A DNA stretch of 43,981 nt from Paracoccus thiocyanatus (GCF_900156255.1 NZ_FTMK01000022.1:1-43981); one strand, 5' to 3'; numbered from the stretch's first letter, positions 1-9,111 are shown. The notes: a model not told the origin generated them from the sequence alone. Numbers and translations: made by a program.

Positions 1-21
1 GTAAACATCCGCCGAGGGCCG
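1..21 (+). repeat. IS66 left terminal inverted repeat
   Basis: Begins GTAAACATCCGCCGAGGGCC. It matches the reverse complement of 3145-3165 at 19 of 21 positions. The window starts exactly at this end. Confidence 0.85.
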
Positions 22-61
22 TCTGTCTGCTGGGCAGTGAGATCGTTTATCGAGTGTCCTT

Positions 62-454
62 ATGGACGCACACGAAGACACTCCCCGCATTCAAGTTTTG
101 TCGGTCTCTGATACCGGTCGCCGTCGCCGTTGGACGGATGATGAGAAGGTCCGGATCGTTGAGGAAAGCCATTGTGATGGCGTGACATTGGCGGAGGTCG
201 CACGGCGCCATGACATTTCGCGATCACAGCTTTACGATTGGCGATACAGGCACAAGAATGGGCTGCTTGGGGCTGGCCCACGATTTTTGCGCGTTCTTCA
301 GGTCGAAGACGGTTCTGGCCCTGATGATGTTCCAGCGCCGCCGGTGCCAGTATTGACGATTGACCTTGGCCCTCGGTGTCGCGTGACGATCCCCTCCGGC
401 TTCGACATGGAGGCTGCTGCGCGTCTGCTCAATGGCCTGATGGTGCGGTCATGA
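62..454 (+). CDS. tnpA: IS66 accessory protein TnpA
   Basis: First gene of the IS66 element, 130 residues. It carries a helix-turn-helix of the transposase-8 type (about residues 20-65, with RRRRWTDDEKVRIVEES and VARRHDISRSQLYDWR), so it probably binds the element ends. The C-terminal half is variable, as usual for TnpA. Its TGA overlaps the ATG of tnpB in an ATGA arrangement, indicating translational coupling. The ATG follows the left inverted repeat by about 40 bases, typical for IS66. Confidence 0.92.
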   Translation: MDAHEDTPRIQVLSVSDTGRRRRWTDDEKVRIVEESHCDGVTLAEVARRHDISRSQLYDWRYRHKNGLLGAGPRFLRVLQVEDGSGPDDVPAPPVPVLTIDLGPRCRVTIPSGFDMEAAARLLNGLMVRS

Positions 455-801
455 TCGCGTTTCCGGCGGGCACGAAGGTTTGGATCGCGGGTGGTGTGAC
501 GGATATGCGGCGCGGGATGAACACCTTGGCGCTGTCGGTGCAACAGGGCCTCGGGCGCGACCCGAATGCCGGTGAGATATTCTGCTTTCGAGGCCGCAAA
601 GGTGATCTGGTGAAATTGCTCTGGCATGACGGGGTTGGCATGTCGCTGTATCTGAAACGGCTTGAGGCGGGCAAGTTCATCTGGCCTGTGAGCCAGGACG
701 GGACGGCTGTGGCGATATCATCCGCCCAGCTCGGTTATCTTCTGGAAGGGATCGACTGGCGTAATCCGCGCTGGACGCAAAGGCCTAAGACGGCTGGATA
801 A
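451..801 (+). CDS. tnpB: IS66 accessory protein TnpB
   Basis: Second IS66 gene, 116 residues, the IS66 Orf2 family. Diagnostic stretches are GVTDMRRGMNTLA near the N-terminus, CFRGRKGDLVKLLWHDGVG in the middle, and KRLEAGKFIWP. The start at 451 is chosen because it overlaps the tnpA stop (ATGA) and gives the usual family N-terminus (MIAFPAGTKVWIAGG). An upstream in-frame ATG at 376 lies inside tnpA and adds 25 atypical residues. TnpB is needed with TnpA and TnpC for IS66 transposition; its biochemical role is not settled. Confidence 0.93.
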   Translation: MIAFPAGTKVWIAGGVTDMRRGMNTLALSVQQGLGRDPNAGEIFCFRGRKGDLVKLLWHDGVGMSLYLKRLEAGKFIWPVSQDGTAVAISSAQLGYLLEGIDWRNPRWTQRPKTAG

Positions 802-860
802 TCTGCGGTGAAGCGCCTGTTTTTATTGGCCTTTCGTGGCGTTCATGGTAGACATCTGCC

Positions 861-2528
861 ATGTCAGATGCCGCCTTGCAGATCGCTGAATTGCGCGCCG
901 CACTTGCTGCGCAGACTGCCTCGGCTGAGGCTGCACAAGCCTGCGCACAGGCGGCGGAAGCCGAATTGGCACAGGCCCGCGCCCTGGCATCCTGCACGGA
1001 GGCAATGATCCAGGAGTTGAAGCTGGAGATCGCCAAGCTGCGGCGCGACAAATACGGCATCTCTTCCGAAGGTCGTGCGCGACTGATCGATCAGCTGGAA
1101 TTGCAGCTTGAGGAATTGGACGCGACCGCCACCGAGGATGCGCTGGCGGCTGAACAGGCCGCCGCGACAGATAAGACCAGCACCGTGCGCGCTTTCACGC
1201 GGCGCAAGCCGGTGCGCAAACCCTTTCCCGACCATCTGCCGCGCGAGCGTGTGGTGGTCGAGGCACCGACCAGTTGCACCTGCTGTGGTTCTGACCGCAT
1301 CATCAAAATGGGTGAGGATATCACCGAAACGCTGGAGGTCATTCCGCGCCAGTGGAAGGTGGTCCAAACGGTCCGCGAGAAGTTCACCTGTCGGGTTTGC
1401 GAGAAGATCAGCCAACCGCCAGCCCCGTTCCATGCCATTCCACGCGGTTGGGCCGGGCCCAGCCTGATCGCCATGATCGCCTTCGACAAGTATGGACAGC
1501 ACCAACCGTTGAACCGGCAATCTGAGCGCATTGCACGAGAGGGGATTGATCTGAGCCTATCCACCTTGGCCGATCTGATCGGTCACGCCTGTGTGGCGTT
1601 GGCCCCCATTCATGCGCTGATTGAGCGCCATGTGCTGGACGGCGGCCGTCTGCATGGTGATGACACGACCGTGCCGCTTTTAGCGCGCGGGGGCACAAAG
1701 ACCGCACGGTTATGGACCTATGTGCGCGATGACCGGCCATGGGATGGCGGCGCGCCACCTGCCGCTGTCTTCAAGTTCTCGACAGATCGTCGCAAGGAAC
1801 ATCCGACACGGCATCTGGCCGGATGGCATGGTGTGCTGCAGTCGGACGTCTATGGCGGCTACAATGACCTGTATCTGGCAGATCGCAGCCCGGGTCCGGT
1901 GCGTTCTGCGCTGTGCTGGAGCCATGCAAGGCGCAAGTTCTTTGAACTCGCTGACATCAAGGCCACCGCCCGCAAGGGTAAAAAGGTTGCAGAGGATATC
2001 TCGCCCATTGCATTGGATGCTGTGACGCGGATCGATGCGATCTTTGCCGTCGAGCGCGAAATCACTGGCTTGTCAGCAGCAGCGCGTCATGAAGTCCGGC
2101 AGCAACGGGTCGCACCGCTGGTCAATGATCTGCACGACTGGATGCGGGCCGAGCGGGCCCGGATGTCAAAGCACAACCCTGTCGCCAAGGCGATCAATTA
2201 CATGCTCGACGGGACAGGTCGCTGGGAAGCCTTTACTGCATTCCTCGATAACGGCCGCCTCTGCCTGACGAACAATGCCGCCGAACGCGCTCTACGCGGT
2301 ATCGCATTGGGCAGAAAGTCATGGCTTTTTGCAGGATCCGAACGTGGCGGTGACAGGGCTGCCTTCATGTATACCCTCATCGTCACGGCAAAGATGAACG
2401 ACATCGATCCGCAGGCATGGATGGCCGATGTGCTCGCGCGCCTGCCGGATTTGCCTATATCGCGTGTGCATGAATTGCTCCCTTGGAATTGGAAGACAGC
2501 GACAGAATTGAAAAGGATTGCCGCATGA
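861..2528 (+). CDS. tnpC: IS66 DDE transposase TnpC
   Basis: Transposase of the element, 555 residues and apparently intact. In order: an N-terminal coiled-coil leucine-zipper-like region (about 1-100, alanine/glutamate-rich), a zinc-finger-like CxxC...CxxC segment (CTCCGSDR and CRVCEKI, about 135-185), then the catalytic DDE domain with LHGDDTTVP, VLQSDVYGGYNDL and LTNNAAERALRGIALGRKSW. It starts 59 bases after tnpB, without a strong Shine-Dalgarno. Its TGA overlaps the start of the passenger gene. Confidence 0.95.
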   Translation: MSDAALQIAELRAALAAQTASAEAAQACAQAAEAELAQARALASCTEAMIQELKLEIAKLRRDKYGISSEGRARLIDQLELQLEELDATATEDALAAEQAAATDKTSTVRAFTRRKPVRKPFPDHLPRERVVVEAPTSCTCCGSDRIIKMGEDITETLEVIPRQWKVVQTVREKFTCRVCEKISQPPAPFHAIPRGWAGPSLIAMIAFDKYGQHQPLNRQSERIAREGIDLSLSTLADLIGHACVALAPIHALIERHVLDGGRLHGDDTTVPLLARGGTKTARLWTYVRDDRPWDGGAPPAAVFKFSTDRRKEHPTRHLAGWHGVLQSDVYGGYNDLYLADRSPGPVRSALCWSHARRKFFELADIKATARKGKKVAEDISPIALDAVTRIDAIFAVEREITGLSAAARHEVRQQRVAPLVNDLHDWMRAERARMSKHNPVAKAINYMLDGTGRWEAFTAFLDNGRLCLTNNAAERALRGIALGRKSWLFAGSERGGDRAAFMYTLIVTAKMNDIDPQAWMADVLARLPDLPISRVHELLPWNWKTATELKRIAA

Positions 2529-3127
2529 CGCTGGTCGCGCGCCTCAAGGTCACATTATCTGACGTCGAACCTCAGGTGTTGCGGCGCTTCGATGTGCCAC
2601 TGAAGATCAAACTCAACCGTCTGCACGATGTGATCCAGGCCGCCATGGGCTGGACCGACAGCCACCTTTATGAGTTCCGGGCCGGCGGTGTTGGCTGGGG
2701 CGTGCCCGATCCTGACGGCTATTACGATGGCCCGCTGCCTGCCAGCAAATCCAGTCTACTTGATGTGCTCGAGGATGTCGGCACCAAGACCATCCATTAC
2801 ATCTATGACTTTGGAGACAACTGGCACCATGTGATTAAGGTCGAGAAGATCGATGACGCCATCCCGGGTGCCGACTACCCGCGCCTCGTCAGGGCCATCG
2901 GTGCTTGTCCCCCTGAAGATGTGGGTGGCTTTCCCGGCTACGCCGACTTCCTCGAAGCCATGGCCGAACCCAAGCACGATGAGCACGACCGGATGTTGGA
3001 ATGGTATGGGGCAAAGTTCGACCCTGAAGAGGCAGAGATCGGCCGTATCCTCGATAACTTCGAGCGCCTCGCCAAAAAGTGGGCACCAAAGCCGCGCAAA
3101 CCAAGGGCCGCACCCAAACGCCTCTGA
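2525..3127 (+). CDS. pRiA4b ORF-3-like passenger protein
   Basis: A 200-residue protein of the plasmid pRiA4b ORF-3 family. Features are LKVTLSDVEPQVLRRFDVP at the N-terminus, LHDVIQAAMGWTDSHLYEF, the conserved YIYDFGDNWHHVIKVEKI (about 90-107), and CPPEDVGGFPGYADFLEA. The start at 2525 overlaps the tnpC stop (ATGA); an in-frame ATG at 2483 lies inside tnpC. Family members occur as extra genes in IS66 relatives and elsewhere, and no biochemical function is established. It ends 17 bases before the right inverted repeat, so it is cargo of the element. Confidence 0.88.
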   Translation: MTLVARLKVTLSDVEPQVLRRFDVPLKIKLNRLHDVIQAAMGWTDSHLYEFRAGGVGWGVPDPDGYYDGPLPASKSSLLDVLEDVGTKTIHYIYDFGDNWHHVIKVEKIDDAIPGADYPRLVRAIGACPPEDVGGFPGYADFLEAMAEPKHDEHDRMLEWYGAKFDPEEAEIGRILDNFERLAKKWAPKPRKPRAAPKRL

Positions 3128-3144
3128 TCAATATAGCACGGCTG

Positions 3145-3165
3145 CGGCCTTCGGCGGATGCTTAC
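3145..3165 (-). repeat. IS66 right terminal inverted repeat
   Basis: Read on the minus strand it begins GTAAGCATCCGCCGAAGGCC and differs from the left end at positions 5 and 16. It lies 17 bases after the stop of the passenger gene and supplies the ATG (3158) that now opens the interrupted host gene. Confidence 0.85.
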
Positions 3166-3607
3166 CTTCCGCGAGCGATTGCTTGCCACCGATATCTCGG
3201 ACGACGAGAAGCGTGCGATCATCGGTTTGATGGACTTGAGCGGTCTTCCCAGCCTTCCCGAGCGTGCCGGTATCGTCGGGCCGATCCTGTTACGGACAAA
3301 TTGCACGTTGCCTTCACTCACAGCTGATATCGTCAAGGCAGTTATCGTGAACGCAAAGCCAGTAAGCACGCAGATCCGGCTGCTAAATCTCCTGCACGAG
3401 AAGCTCGATAAGAACGAGGTTCGTGAGGTCTTGGGGCAGCTGCCAAACCCATATTCAAAGATCCAAACCGGATATGAACGTCCCGCGCTCAGCAGGACGA
3501 ATGAAAATAGCGAACTTGTCAGGTGGTTGGATGAGCGCGACATGATCTCTTCGATAGGAAAATCGATTTGGTCGGACGATATCAGGGTTAACCTGTATCG
3601 GTCATAA
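3158..3607 (+). pseudogene. 3' part of a gene interrupted by IS66
   Basis: An open frame of 149 codons whose first two or three codons come from the right inverted repeat of the IS66 element (the ATG at 3158 lies inside it). From 3166 onward the sequence belongs to the interrupted gene. The product has a helical, leucine-rich character (ERLLATDISDDEKRAIIGL, LLNLLHEKLDKNEVREVLG) and ends ...IRVNLYRS. I do not recognise the family. It has no upstream part in the window. Translation from the IS end is possible but would give only a fragment. Confidence 0.6.
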
Positions 3608-4059
3608 GGTCATTACCCATGACCTTTCAAATGCTGCGAACCGCACCAATGGCAGTTCTGGTGAATGCTGCATGGCGGCAATCGCCCCTCGTGAAAGTCC
3701 GGTTTGGGCCGCACCTTGCCTGTCCGGGGGCAAATCGCCCGGCTCAGCCAAACCTGCCACTTGCTGTCCCGCAGCGAGTTGCTCGAGAGTCCATTGCTGC
3801 CGTTGGAGACTGATCCGGCGCAAGTGATCAGCCCTGGATGTTCCGTCCTCTGTTCCCCAGGTGTGGTCAACCCGCTGTACTCGCCACCGAGCTACAAGTC
3901 GGCGTCACGTTGCCCGTTACCATGCCGCCCGACCCTCCCCAGGTGATGCGAACCAGGGCAGGCACCACGATCAACTGACCGCGGGCGACCCGCATCCGCC
4001 CTGGCATCGCGGATATCCGGGTTTCTTCGGGGTTCGGGCAGCGGCCTCGCCATCCGCCG
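3608..4059. other. Intergenic stretch without a recognisable gene
   Basis: About 450 bases between the interrupted gene and chrA. Short open frames exist on both strands, but none shows a family signature or a good ribosome-binding site. Composition is less GC-rich and less codon-structured than the neighbours, which fits debris next to an insertion sequence. Confidence 0.5.
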
Positions 4060-5424
4060 TCAGATCGCCCCGGCCAGATGCAGCCCGAGGCCAGCCAGCG
4101 CCGCACCACCAAGCACAAGGCCGATGCCGAGCTTCAGACGGAACACCGCGAGGATCGCCAGCGCCGAAAGGGCCATCGCCCAGCCATCCAGTGTTTCCAG
4201 CACCGGAATGCTGGTCGAGACCGGCCCCCAATTGAAAGGCTCGACCTCGCGCCAGACCACATGGATCGCGAACCATATCGCGAGATTGAGGATCACCCCC
4301 ACGACCGCCGCCGTGACCGAAGCCAGCGCCGCCACGAGCGCCCGGTTTTCCCGCAATCCTTCCATGAACGGTGCCCCGAGCAGAATCCACGCGAAGCAGG
4401 GCGCGAAGGTCACCCATGTCGTCAGGATGCCCCCAAGCGTTGCCGCCAGCAGCGGCATGGCCCATCCGGCCTCGCGCATTGCACCCATGAAGCCGACGAA
4501 CTGCAACACCTTGATCAGCGGTCCCGGCATGGTTTCGGCCATGCCGAGACCGTCGAGCATCTCACCCGGCTGCAACCAGCCATAGCCGCCGACCGCCTCC
4601 TGCGCGACCCAGGCCAGCACGGCATAGGCCCCGCCGAAGGTCAGCACCGCGAGTTTCGAGAAATACAGAGCGATGTCGGTGAAGACGCTGCCCGGCACCA
4701 GGGCGACCAGCAGCAGCACCGGCAACAGCCAGAGCGCGACCGCCACCCATCCCGCGCGGAAGGCGTTTCTGCGCGCCGAGGGCGGAAGATCAAGGTCTTC
4801 GCCAAGGATCGTGTCGGCGTCGCTGACATGTGCGCCATCTGTCGAGCCATGTCCGCCGCCGCCCCGGAAGGCCGCAATCCCGGCCTTTGCCCCGATCCAG
4901 CCGATGGTTGCCGCCAGCGCCACGATCAGCGGGAAGGGTGCATCGAACAGGAAGATGGCCAGGAAGGACGCGGCGGCCAGGCCGAGCATGACCTTGTTCT
5001 TCAGGGCACGTTTGCCGATGCGGAACACCGCTTGCAGCACGATTGCCAGCACCGCGGCCTTCAGCCCGAAGAACAGCGCGGTCACAACCGGCACATCGCC
5101 ATAGACCGCGTAGACCCAGCTCAGCACCATCATGGCGATGAAGCCCGGCAGGATGAACAGCATCCCCGCGATCAGCGCGCCGCGCACGCCGTGCATCAGC
5201 CAGCCGATATAGGTCGCCATCTGCTGCGCCTCGGGGCCGGGCAGCAACATGCAGAAGTTCAGGGCATGGAGGAATCGCGCATCTCCGAGCCATTTCCGCT
5301 CCTCGACCAGTATTCGGTGCATCACCGCGATCTGGCCGGCCGGCCCGCCGAAACTCAGCGCGGCGATCCTGGCCCAGACCCCGGTGGCCTGACCCAGCGT
5401 TGGAAATCCAGCACGCCGTTTCAT
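4060..5424 (-). CDS. chrA: Chromate efflux transporter ChrA
   Basis: Inner-membrane chromate exporter of the two-domain (long-chain) CHR family, 454 residues. It should confer resistance by proton-driven extrusion of chromate. Signatures are FGGPAGQIAVMHRILVEERK (about residues 25-45), LPGPEAQQMATYIGWLMHG, and the repeat of the same pattern in the second half (LTFGGAYAVLAWVAQEAVG, METMPGPLIKVLQFVGF-like). Many hydrophobic segments are visible. The start at 5424 is chosen because its ATG overlaps the TGA of chrB (ATGA) and gives the usual N-terminus. It forms an operon with chrB. Confidence 0.93.
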   Translation of the reverse strand: MKRRAGFPTLGQATGVWARIAALSFGGPAGQIAVMHRILVEERKWLGDARFLHALNFCMLLPGPEAQQMATYIGWLMHGVRGALIAGMLFILPGFIAMMVLSWVYAVYGDVPVVTALFFGLKAAVLAIVLQAVFRIGKRALKNKVMLGLAAASFLAIFLFDAPFPLIVALAATIGWIGAKAGIAAFRGGGGHGSTDGAHVSDADTILGEDLDLPPSARRNAFRAGWVAVALWLLPVLLLVALVPGSVFTDIALYFSKLAVLTFGGAYAVLAWVAQEAVGGYGWLQPGEMLDGLGMAETMPGPLIKVLQFVGFMGAMREAGWAMPLLAATLGGILTTWVTFAPCFAWILLGAPFMEGLRENRALVAALASVTAAVVGVILNLAIWFAIHVVWREVEPFNWGPVSTSIPVLETLDGWAMALSALAILAVFRLKLGIGLVLGGAALAGLGLHLAGAI

Positions 5425-6266
5425 GTCGCGCCCCGGCCCGGACCCCTGGCGTTGGTGGGCCAGTTGTGGATCTCGTCCGTGGCATCGCGCGCCCAACGGT
5501 AGAAAGCGTCATAGAGCTGCAATCCGGCATCGAGTTGCTCCAGATCGTCGGAATACATCCGCGACAGGCCCAGGGACGCCGCAAGCAAACCTGCCGCTTC
5601 GGGGGCGAGGTCCAGGCGGGCGGTATCCGCCCCGCGCACGATCAACGCCAGCCGGTCGAGCGCCGGGATGCTCAGCCGGGTTTCCTTCAGCAGCGTGTCG
5701 AAGGTGCAGTCCTCGCCGCGATGGCTCCAGAACACGCCTTCGACATCGAAGGGCATGGCGCCGAACCGCTCGGTCACTGCGGGCACTTCGGCCGGGGCGA
5801 CGAACAGAAACACCGCCCGTGGATCGATGAAGCGCCGGATCAGCCAGGGGCAGGCGATGCGATCGATCTTGGGCCGCGCCCGTGTCACCCACAGGCTGCG
5901 GCTCTGCGGATCATGGCCGGTGATCCTTGTGGTCGTGACGAGTGGCAGGCCGGCGGCAAGCCATGCCGCCATGCCTCCCTCCAGATATTCGGCTGCGACC
6001 CCTTCATGGCGCAACCAGGCGGCGACGCCCTGACTGCGCCCGTGTCCCTCGGCGCAAAGGACCACCACCGGACGGGCCAGGCTGCGGGCCAGTTCCGAAA
6101 GCGCCGCAGGAGCGATTTCATCCTCAGTCAGCCCTCGGGCGGAGGGGATGCGACGGGGTTCGGCGTCTCTCGCATCCGCCCGGCGCAGGTCGAGGACGAC
6201 GGGGCATCGTGCGGTGCCGATCAGCTTGGCGAGCTTGTCGCAGGTTATGGCATCAGGCGCAGGCAT
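5421..6266 (-). CDS. chrB: Chromate resistance protein ChrB (rhodanese + ChrB domain)
   Basis: A 281-residue protein. It has an N-terminal rhodanese-like domain with a cysteine loop (VVVLCAEGHGRSQGVAAWL, about residues 65-85) and a C-terminal ChrB domain (WVTRARPKIDRIACPWLIRR, FDVEGVFWSHRGEDCTFDTL). ChrB proteins have been described as chromate-sensing regulators or accessory factors of chrA. The start at 6266 is preceded by GGAGGG seven bases upstream; in-frame alternatives upstream lack this. The gene precedes and overlaps chrA. Whether it acts as a sensor or as a sulfurtransferase cannot be told from sequence. Confidence 0.88.
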   Translation of the reverse strand: MPAPDAITCDKLAKLIGTARCPVVLDLRRADARDAEPRRIPSARGLTEDEIAPAALSELARSLARPVVVLCAEGHGRSQGVAAWLRHEGVAAEYLEGGMAAWLAAGLPLVTTTRITGHDPQSRSLWVTRARPKIDRIACPWLIRRFIDPRAVFLFVAPAEVPAVTERFGAMPFDVEGVFWSHRGEDCTFDTLLKETRLSIPALDRLALIVRGADTARLDLAPEAAGLLAASLGLSRMYSDDLEQLDAGLQLYDAFYRWARDATDEIHNWPTNARGPGRGAT

Positions 6267-6480
6267 CTGCGTTCCCTCCATTGAGTGAGTTGTCGGAATG
6301 GAACGCGAACTTCGGCTGGCGCCTCGTGGGGCATCGCAAGACCCCATGCCGGAAAATTCCGACGACGACGATGGAATGTCAAGACGGTTACCCGGTTCAG
6401 ACCCGGTTCGATCGCCGTTTACGGCGCGATCCGGGTGCGTCTCGTGATCGCTCCCCGCCCGATATCGCGCCTCTCCAGCC

Positions 6481-7188
6481 TCATGTCGCAGCCTTGAGGT
6501 TTACCCGTTCCTCGAGCTTTGCCGCGGCTTCCTTGCGCTCGCTGTATCGGTCGGTCAGGAAGGCCGACAGGTCGCGGGTCAGCAGGGTGAAATTCACCAG
6601 TTCCTCCATCACATCCACGATGCGGTCGTAATAGCTCGACGGCCGCATGCGCCCCGCCTCGTCGAACTCCTGATACGCCCTGGCGACCGAGGACTGGTTG
6701 GGGATGGTCAACATCCGCATCCAGCGGCCCAGCACCCGCATCTGGTTCACCGCGTTGAAGCTCTGCGAGCCGCCCGAAACCTGCATCACCGCCAGCGTGC
6801 GGCCCTGCGTTGGCCGGATCGCGCCCATCGACAGCGGGATCCAGTCTATCTGCGCCTTCATCACCCCGGTCATCGCGCCGTGGCGTTCCGGGCTGGTCCA
6901 GACCTGGCCCTCGGACCACAGGCACAGGTCGCGCAGCTCCTGCACCTTGGGATGCGACGGGTCGGCATCCTCGGGCAAAGGCAGGCCGTTGGCGTGGAAC
7001 ACCCGCGTCTCGCAGCCGAAATGCCGCAGCAGGCGCTCGGCCTCCAAGGTGGCGAAGCGGCTGTAGGAGCGTTCGCGCAGCGAGCCGTAAAGCAGCAGGA
7101 TGCGCGGCGGATGGGTTGCTCGCGGCAGGTCGGGGATCGCGGGCGCGCGCAGGCAGTCGGGCGACAGGTTCGGCAGGTCGGGGATCAT
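6481..7188 (-). CDS. arsH: ArsH NADPH-dependent FMN oxidoreductase
   Basis: A 235-residue flavodoxin-fold protein, last gene of the ars operon. ArsH enzymes use NADPH and FMN and oxidise trivalent organoarsenicals. Signatures are [17 protein letters not shown] (FMN phosphate loop, about 29-45), [20 protein letters not shown] and the C-terminal segment [19 protein letters not shown]. Its ATG overlaps the stop of acr3 (ATGA), so translation is coupled. The length is normal for the family. Confidence 0.95.
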   Translation of the reverse strand: MIPDLPNLSPDCLRAPAIPDLPRATHPPRILLLYGSLRERSYSRFATLEAERLLRHFGCETRVFHANGLPLPEDADPSHPKVQELRDLCLWSEGQVWTSPERHGAMTGVMKAQIDWIPLSMGAIRPTQGRTLAVMQVSGGSQSFNAVNQMRVLGRWMRMLTIPNQSSVARAYQEFDEAGRMRPSSYYDRIVDVMEELVNFTLLTRDLSAFLTDRYSERKEAAAKLEERVNLKAAT

Positions 7189-8261
7189 GCGCGGGCCTCT
7201 TGCGGGGTTGCTTCGGGGAACCAGCGGCGGCCCAGCCACAGGGCGGCGTTGACCAGAAGGATCAGCACCGGCACCTCGACCAGCGGGCCGATGACGGCGG
7301 CGAAGGCCACGGGCGAGGTCAGGCCATAGGCAGCGATGGCAACGGCGATGGCCAGCTCGAAGTTGTTGCCGGCGGCGGTAAAGGCGATGGCGGTGCTGCG
7401 CGGATAGTCCCGGGCGATCAGGCGGCCCATGGCGAAGCTGACCAGGAACTGGATGGCGAAATACAGCACCAACGGCACGGCGATCCTGACGGTATCGAGC
7501 GGCAGGCGCACGACATCGCCACCCTTCAGGCTGAACATCGCGATGATGGTGAAAAGCAGCGCGGCCAGCGTGATCGGGCTGATCTTCGGCAGGAAGACGT
7601 CCCGATACCAGGCCTCGCCCTTGCGCGCGATCAGCACATGCCGGGTCAGGAAGCCGGCGGCGAAGGGGATGCCCAGGTAGATCAGCACCGCCTCGGTCAC
7701 GGTCCGGAAGCCCACCTCGATCACGCTGCCCTCCAGCCCGAACAGGGGCGGCAGCACGGTCAGGAACAGCCAAGCATAGGTCGAGAAGAACAGGATCTGG
7801 AAGATCGCGTTGAAGGCCACCAGCCCGGCGACATATTGCCCGTCGCCGCGCGCCAGCTGGTCCCAGACCAGCACCATGGCGATGCAGCGCGCCAGGCCGA
7901 TCAGGATCAGCCCGGTCATGTATTCGGGATGATCGCGCAGGAAGATCACCGCTAAGGCGAACATCAGCACCGGCCCGATCAGCCAGTTCTGCACCAGCGA
8001 CAGCACCAGCACGCGCTTGTCGGCAAAGACCCGGGGCAGGTCCTCGTAGCGGACCTTCGCCAGCGGCGGATACATCATCAGAATGAGCCCGATGGCGATA
8101 GGGATGTTGGTCGAGCCCACCGCCATGGCGTGCAGCGCATCCGGCAGGCCGGTGAACATAGTGCCCAGCAGGATGCCGAACGCCATGGCCGCGAAGATCC
8201 ACAAGGTCAGGTAGCGGTCGAGAAAGGAAAGCCGGCGGGCCGGGCTGTCGGGGGTCATCAT
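7185..8261 (-). CDS. acr3: Arsenite efflux permease ACR3
   Basis: Inner-membrane arsenite exporter of the ACR3 (BART superfamily) type, 358 residues with about ten hydrophobic segments. Visible signatures: [18 protein letters not shown], which contains the conserved membrane cysteine, and [18 protein letters not shown]. It expels As(III) produced by ArsC. Two tandem ATGs (8261, 8258) follow AAAGGA; the first is used here. It starts 9 bases after arsC and overlaps arsH. Some annotations call such genes arsB, but the sequence is ACR3, not ArsB. Confidence 0.95.
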   Translation of the reverse strand: MMTPDSPARRLSFLDRYLTLWIFAAMAFGILLGTMFTGLPDALHAMAVGSTNIPIAIGLILMMYPPLAKVRYEDLPRVFADKRVLVLSLVQNWLIGPVLMFALAVIFLRDHPEYMTGLILIGLARCIAMVLVWDQLARGDGQYVAGLVAFNAIFQILFFSTYAWLFLTVLPPLFGLEGSVIEVGFRTVTEAVLIYLGIPFAAGFLTRHVLIARKGEAWYRDVFLPKISPITLAALLFTIIAMFSLKGGDVVRLPLDTVRIAVPLVLYFAIQFLVSFAMGRLIARDYPRSTAIAFTAAGNNFELAIAVAIAAYGLTSPVAFAAVIGPLVEVPVLILLVNAALWLGRRWFPEATPQEARA

Positions 8262-8270
8262 CAGATCCTT

Positions 8271-8729
8271 TCAGGACGAGCGAATGCGGTTGCCCTGGGC
8301 ATCCACGACTTGCTCGCCATCCTCCTTGCTGAAGGCGGCGCGCTGCGGCGGCAGCAGGTCCAGCACCTGCTCCGAGGGCCGGCAGAGCCGCACGCCCCTG
8401 GGGCTGACCACGATGGGCCGGTTGATCAGGATCGGATGCGCCAGCATCGCGTCGACCAGCGCGGCGTCAGGCAGTGCCGGGTCGTCCAGGCCAAGCTTGG
8501 CATAGGGCGTGCCTTTTTGGCGCAGCAGTTCATGCGGCGCGATGCCCATGCGGGTGATAAGCTGTTCCAGCATCGCGCGCGAGGGCGGCGTCTTGAGATA
8601 TTCCACCACATGCGGCTCGATCCCGGCATTGCGGATCATGGCCAGCACGTTCCGCGAGGTTCCGCAGTCCGGGTTGTGGTAAATGACGACATCCGGCGGG
8701 TTGGTCGCGAAGGGCGAGGCTTCAGCCAT
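8271..8729 (-). CDS. arsC: Arsenate reductase ArsC (glutaredoxin-coupled type)
   Basis: A 152-residue enzyme reducing arsenate to arsenite with glutathione/glutaredoxin. The active-site cysteine is in [11 protein letters not shown] near residue 20. The three arginines characteristic of the R773/E. coli ArsC type are present in the expected contexts ([25 protein letters not shown]). The C-terminus [15 protein letters not shown] is also typical. The start at 8729 has AAGGA eight bases upstream and overlaps the arsR end by 8 bases; a GTG at 8753 would add eight residues. It is co-transcribed with arsR, acr3 and arsH. Confidence 0.95.
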   Translation of the reverse strand: MAEASPFATNPPDVVIYHNPDCGTSRNVLAMIRNAGIEPHVVEYLKTPPSRAMLEQLITRMGIAPHELLRQKGTPYAKLGLDDPALPDAALVDAMLAHPILINRPIVVSPRGVRLCRPSEQVLDLLPPQRAAFSKEDGEQVVDAQGNRIRSS

Positions 8730-9084
8730 GAAAGGCATCCTTGCCGGGTTCACAGGAGCAGGACAGCGCAGCCGCGACCGGCGCGCAGATTTCCGGGTGG
8801 CCGTCGCAGCAATCGCGCATGAGGAATGCGATCAACCCGGCCAATGTCGCAAAGATGGCGCTGTAGATGATGAAGCGCCCTTCGCGCCGGGACCGGATCA
8901 ACCCAGCATGTTCGAGGTGGGTCAGGTGAAACGACAGTCGCGAGGTACTGACACCCCCCAGGGCCTCGCCGATGGCCCCGGCCGCCATGCCTTCCGGCCC
9001 GGCCTTGACCAGCAACCGGACGATGCGCAGCCGGGTTTCCTGCGACAGGGCCGCGAAGCCGACAAGGGCGCGTTGCTCTTCCAT
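8722..9084 (-). CDS. arsR: ArsR-family metalloregulator
   Basis: A 120-residue winged-helix repressor, first gene of the ars operon. The DNA-binding helix region is GGVSTSRLSFHLTHLEHAGLI (about 45-65) and the wing is SRREGRFIIYS. As(III) ligands are probably the cysteines near the C-terminus (RDCCDGHPEIC and SCSCEPG), an arrangement unlike the classic N-terminal CVC of E. coli ArsR. The gene is expected to repress its own operon until arsenite binds. No convincing Shine-Dalgarno precedes the ATG. Confidence 0.9.
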   Translation of the reverse strand: MEEQRALVGFAALSQETRLRIVRLLVKAGPEGMAAGAIGEALGGVSTSRLSFHLTHLEHAGLIRSRREGRFIIYSAIFATLAGLIAFLMRDCCDGHPEICAPVAAALSCSCEPGKDAFHG

Positions 9085-9087
9085 CGA

Positions 9088-9111
9088 ATCAACAACTAAA
9101 GATTTATTGAT
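9088..9111. promoter_or_regulatory. Candidate ArsR operator
   Basis: A 24-base imperfect dyad ending three bases upstream of the arsR start codon. The outer five bases of each arm are perfectly inverted (ATCAA and TTGAT) and eight of twelve positions per half are symmetric. It lies in an AT-rich patch in otherwise GC-rich sequence. Position and symmetry suit autorepression by ArsR; binding is inferred. Confidence 0.5.

Larger units (their letters stand above)
1..3165 (+). mobile_element. IS66-family insertion sequence, complete
   Basis: A complete IS66-type element. It has the three canonical genes in order (tnpA, tnpB, tnpC) plus a fourth passenger gene, all on one strand and tightly packed. 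The outer 21 bases of the two ends are inverted repeats starting GTAA(A/G)CATCCGCCGA, with two mismatches, which fixes the right end at 3165. The left end coincides with base 1 of the window, so the left flank and the expected 8-bp target duplication cannot be checked. The element sits inside an unrelated gene whose 3' part continues from 3166. Confidence 0.9.

Noticed and set aside
3613..3946. Short frames on both strands after the interrupted gene
   Set aside because: No start signals or domains; they overlap each other and look non-coding.
4078..5502. Long plus-strand frame opposite chrA
   Set aside because: Composition is Arg/His/Gln-rich antisense shadow of a clear CHR transporter; no family signature or start signal.
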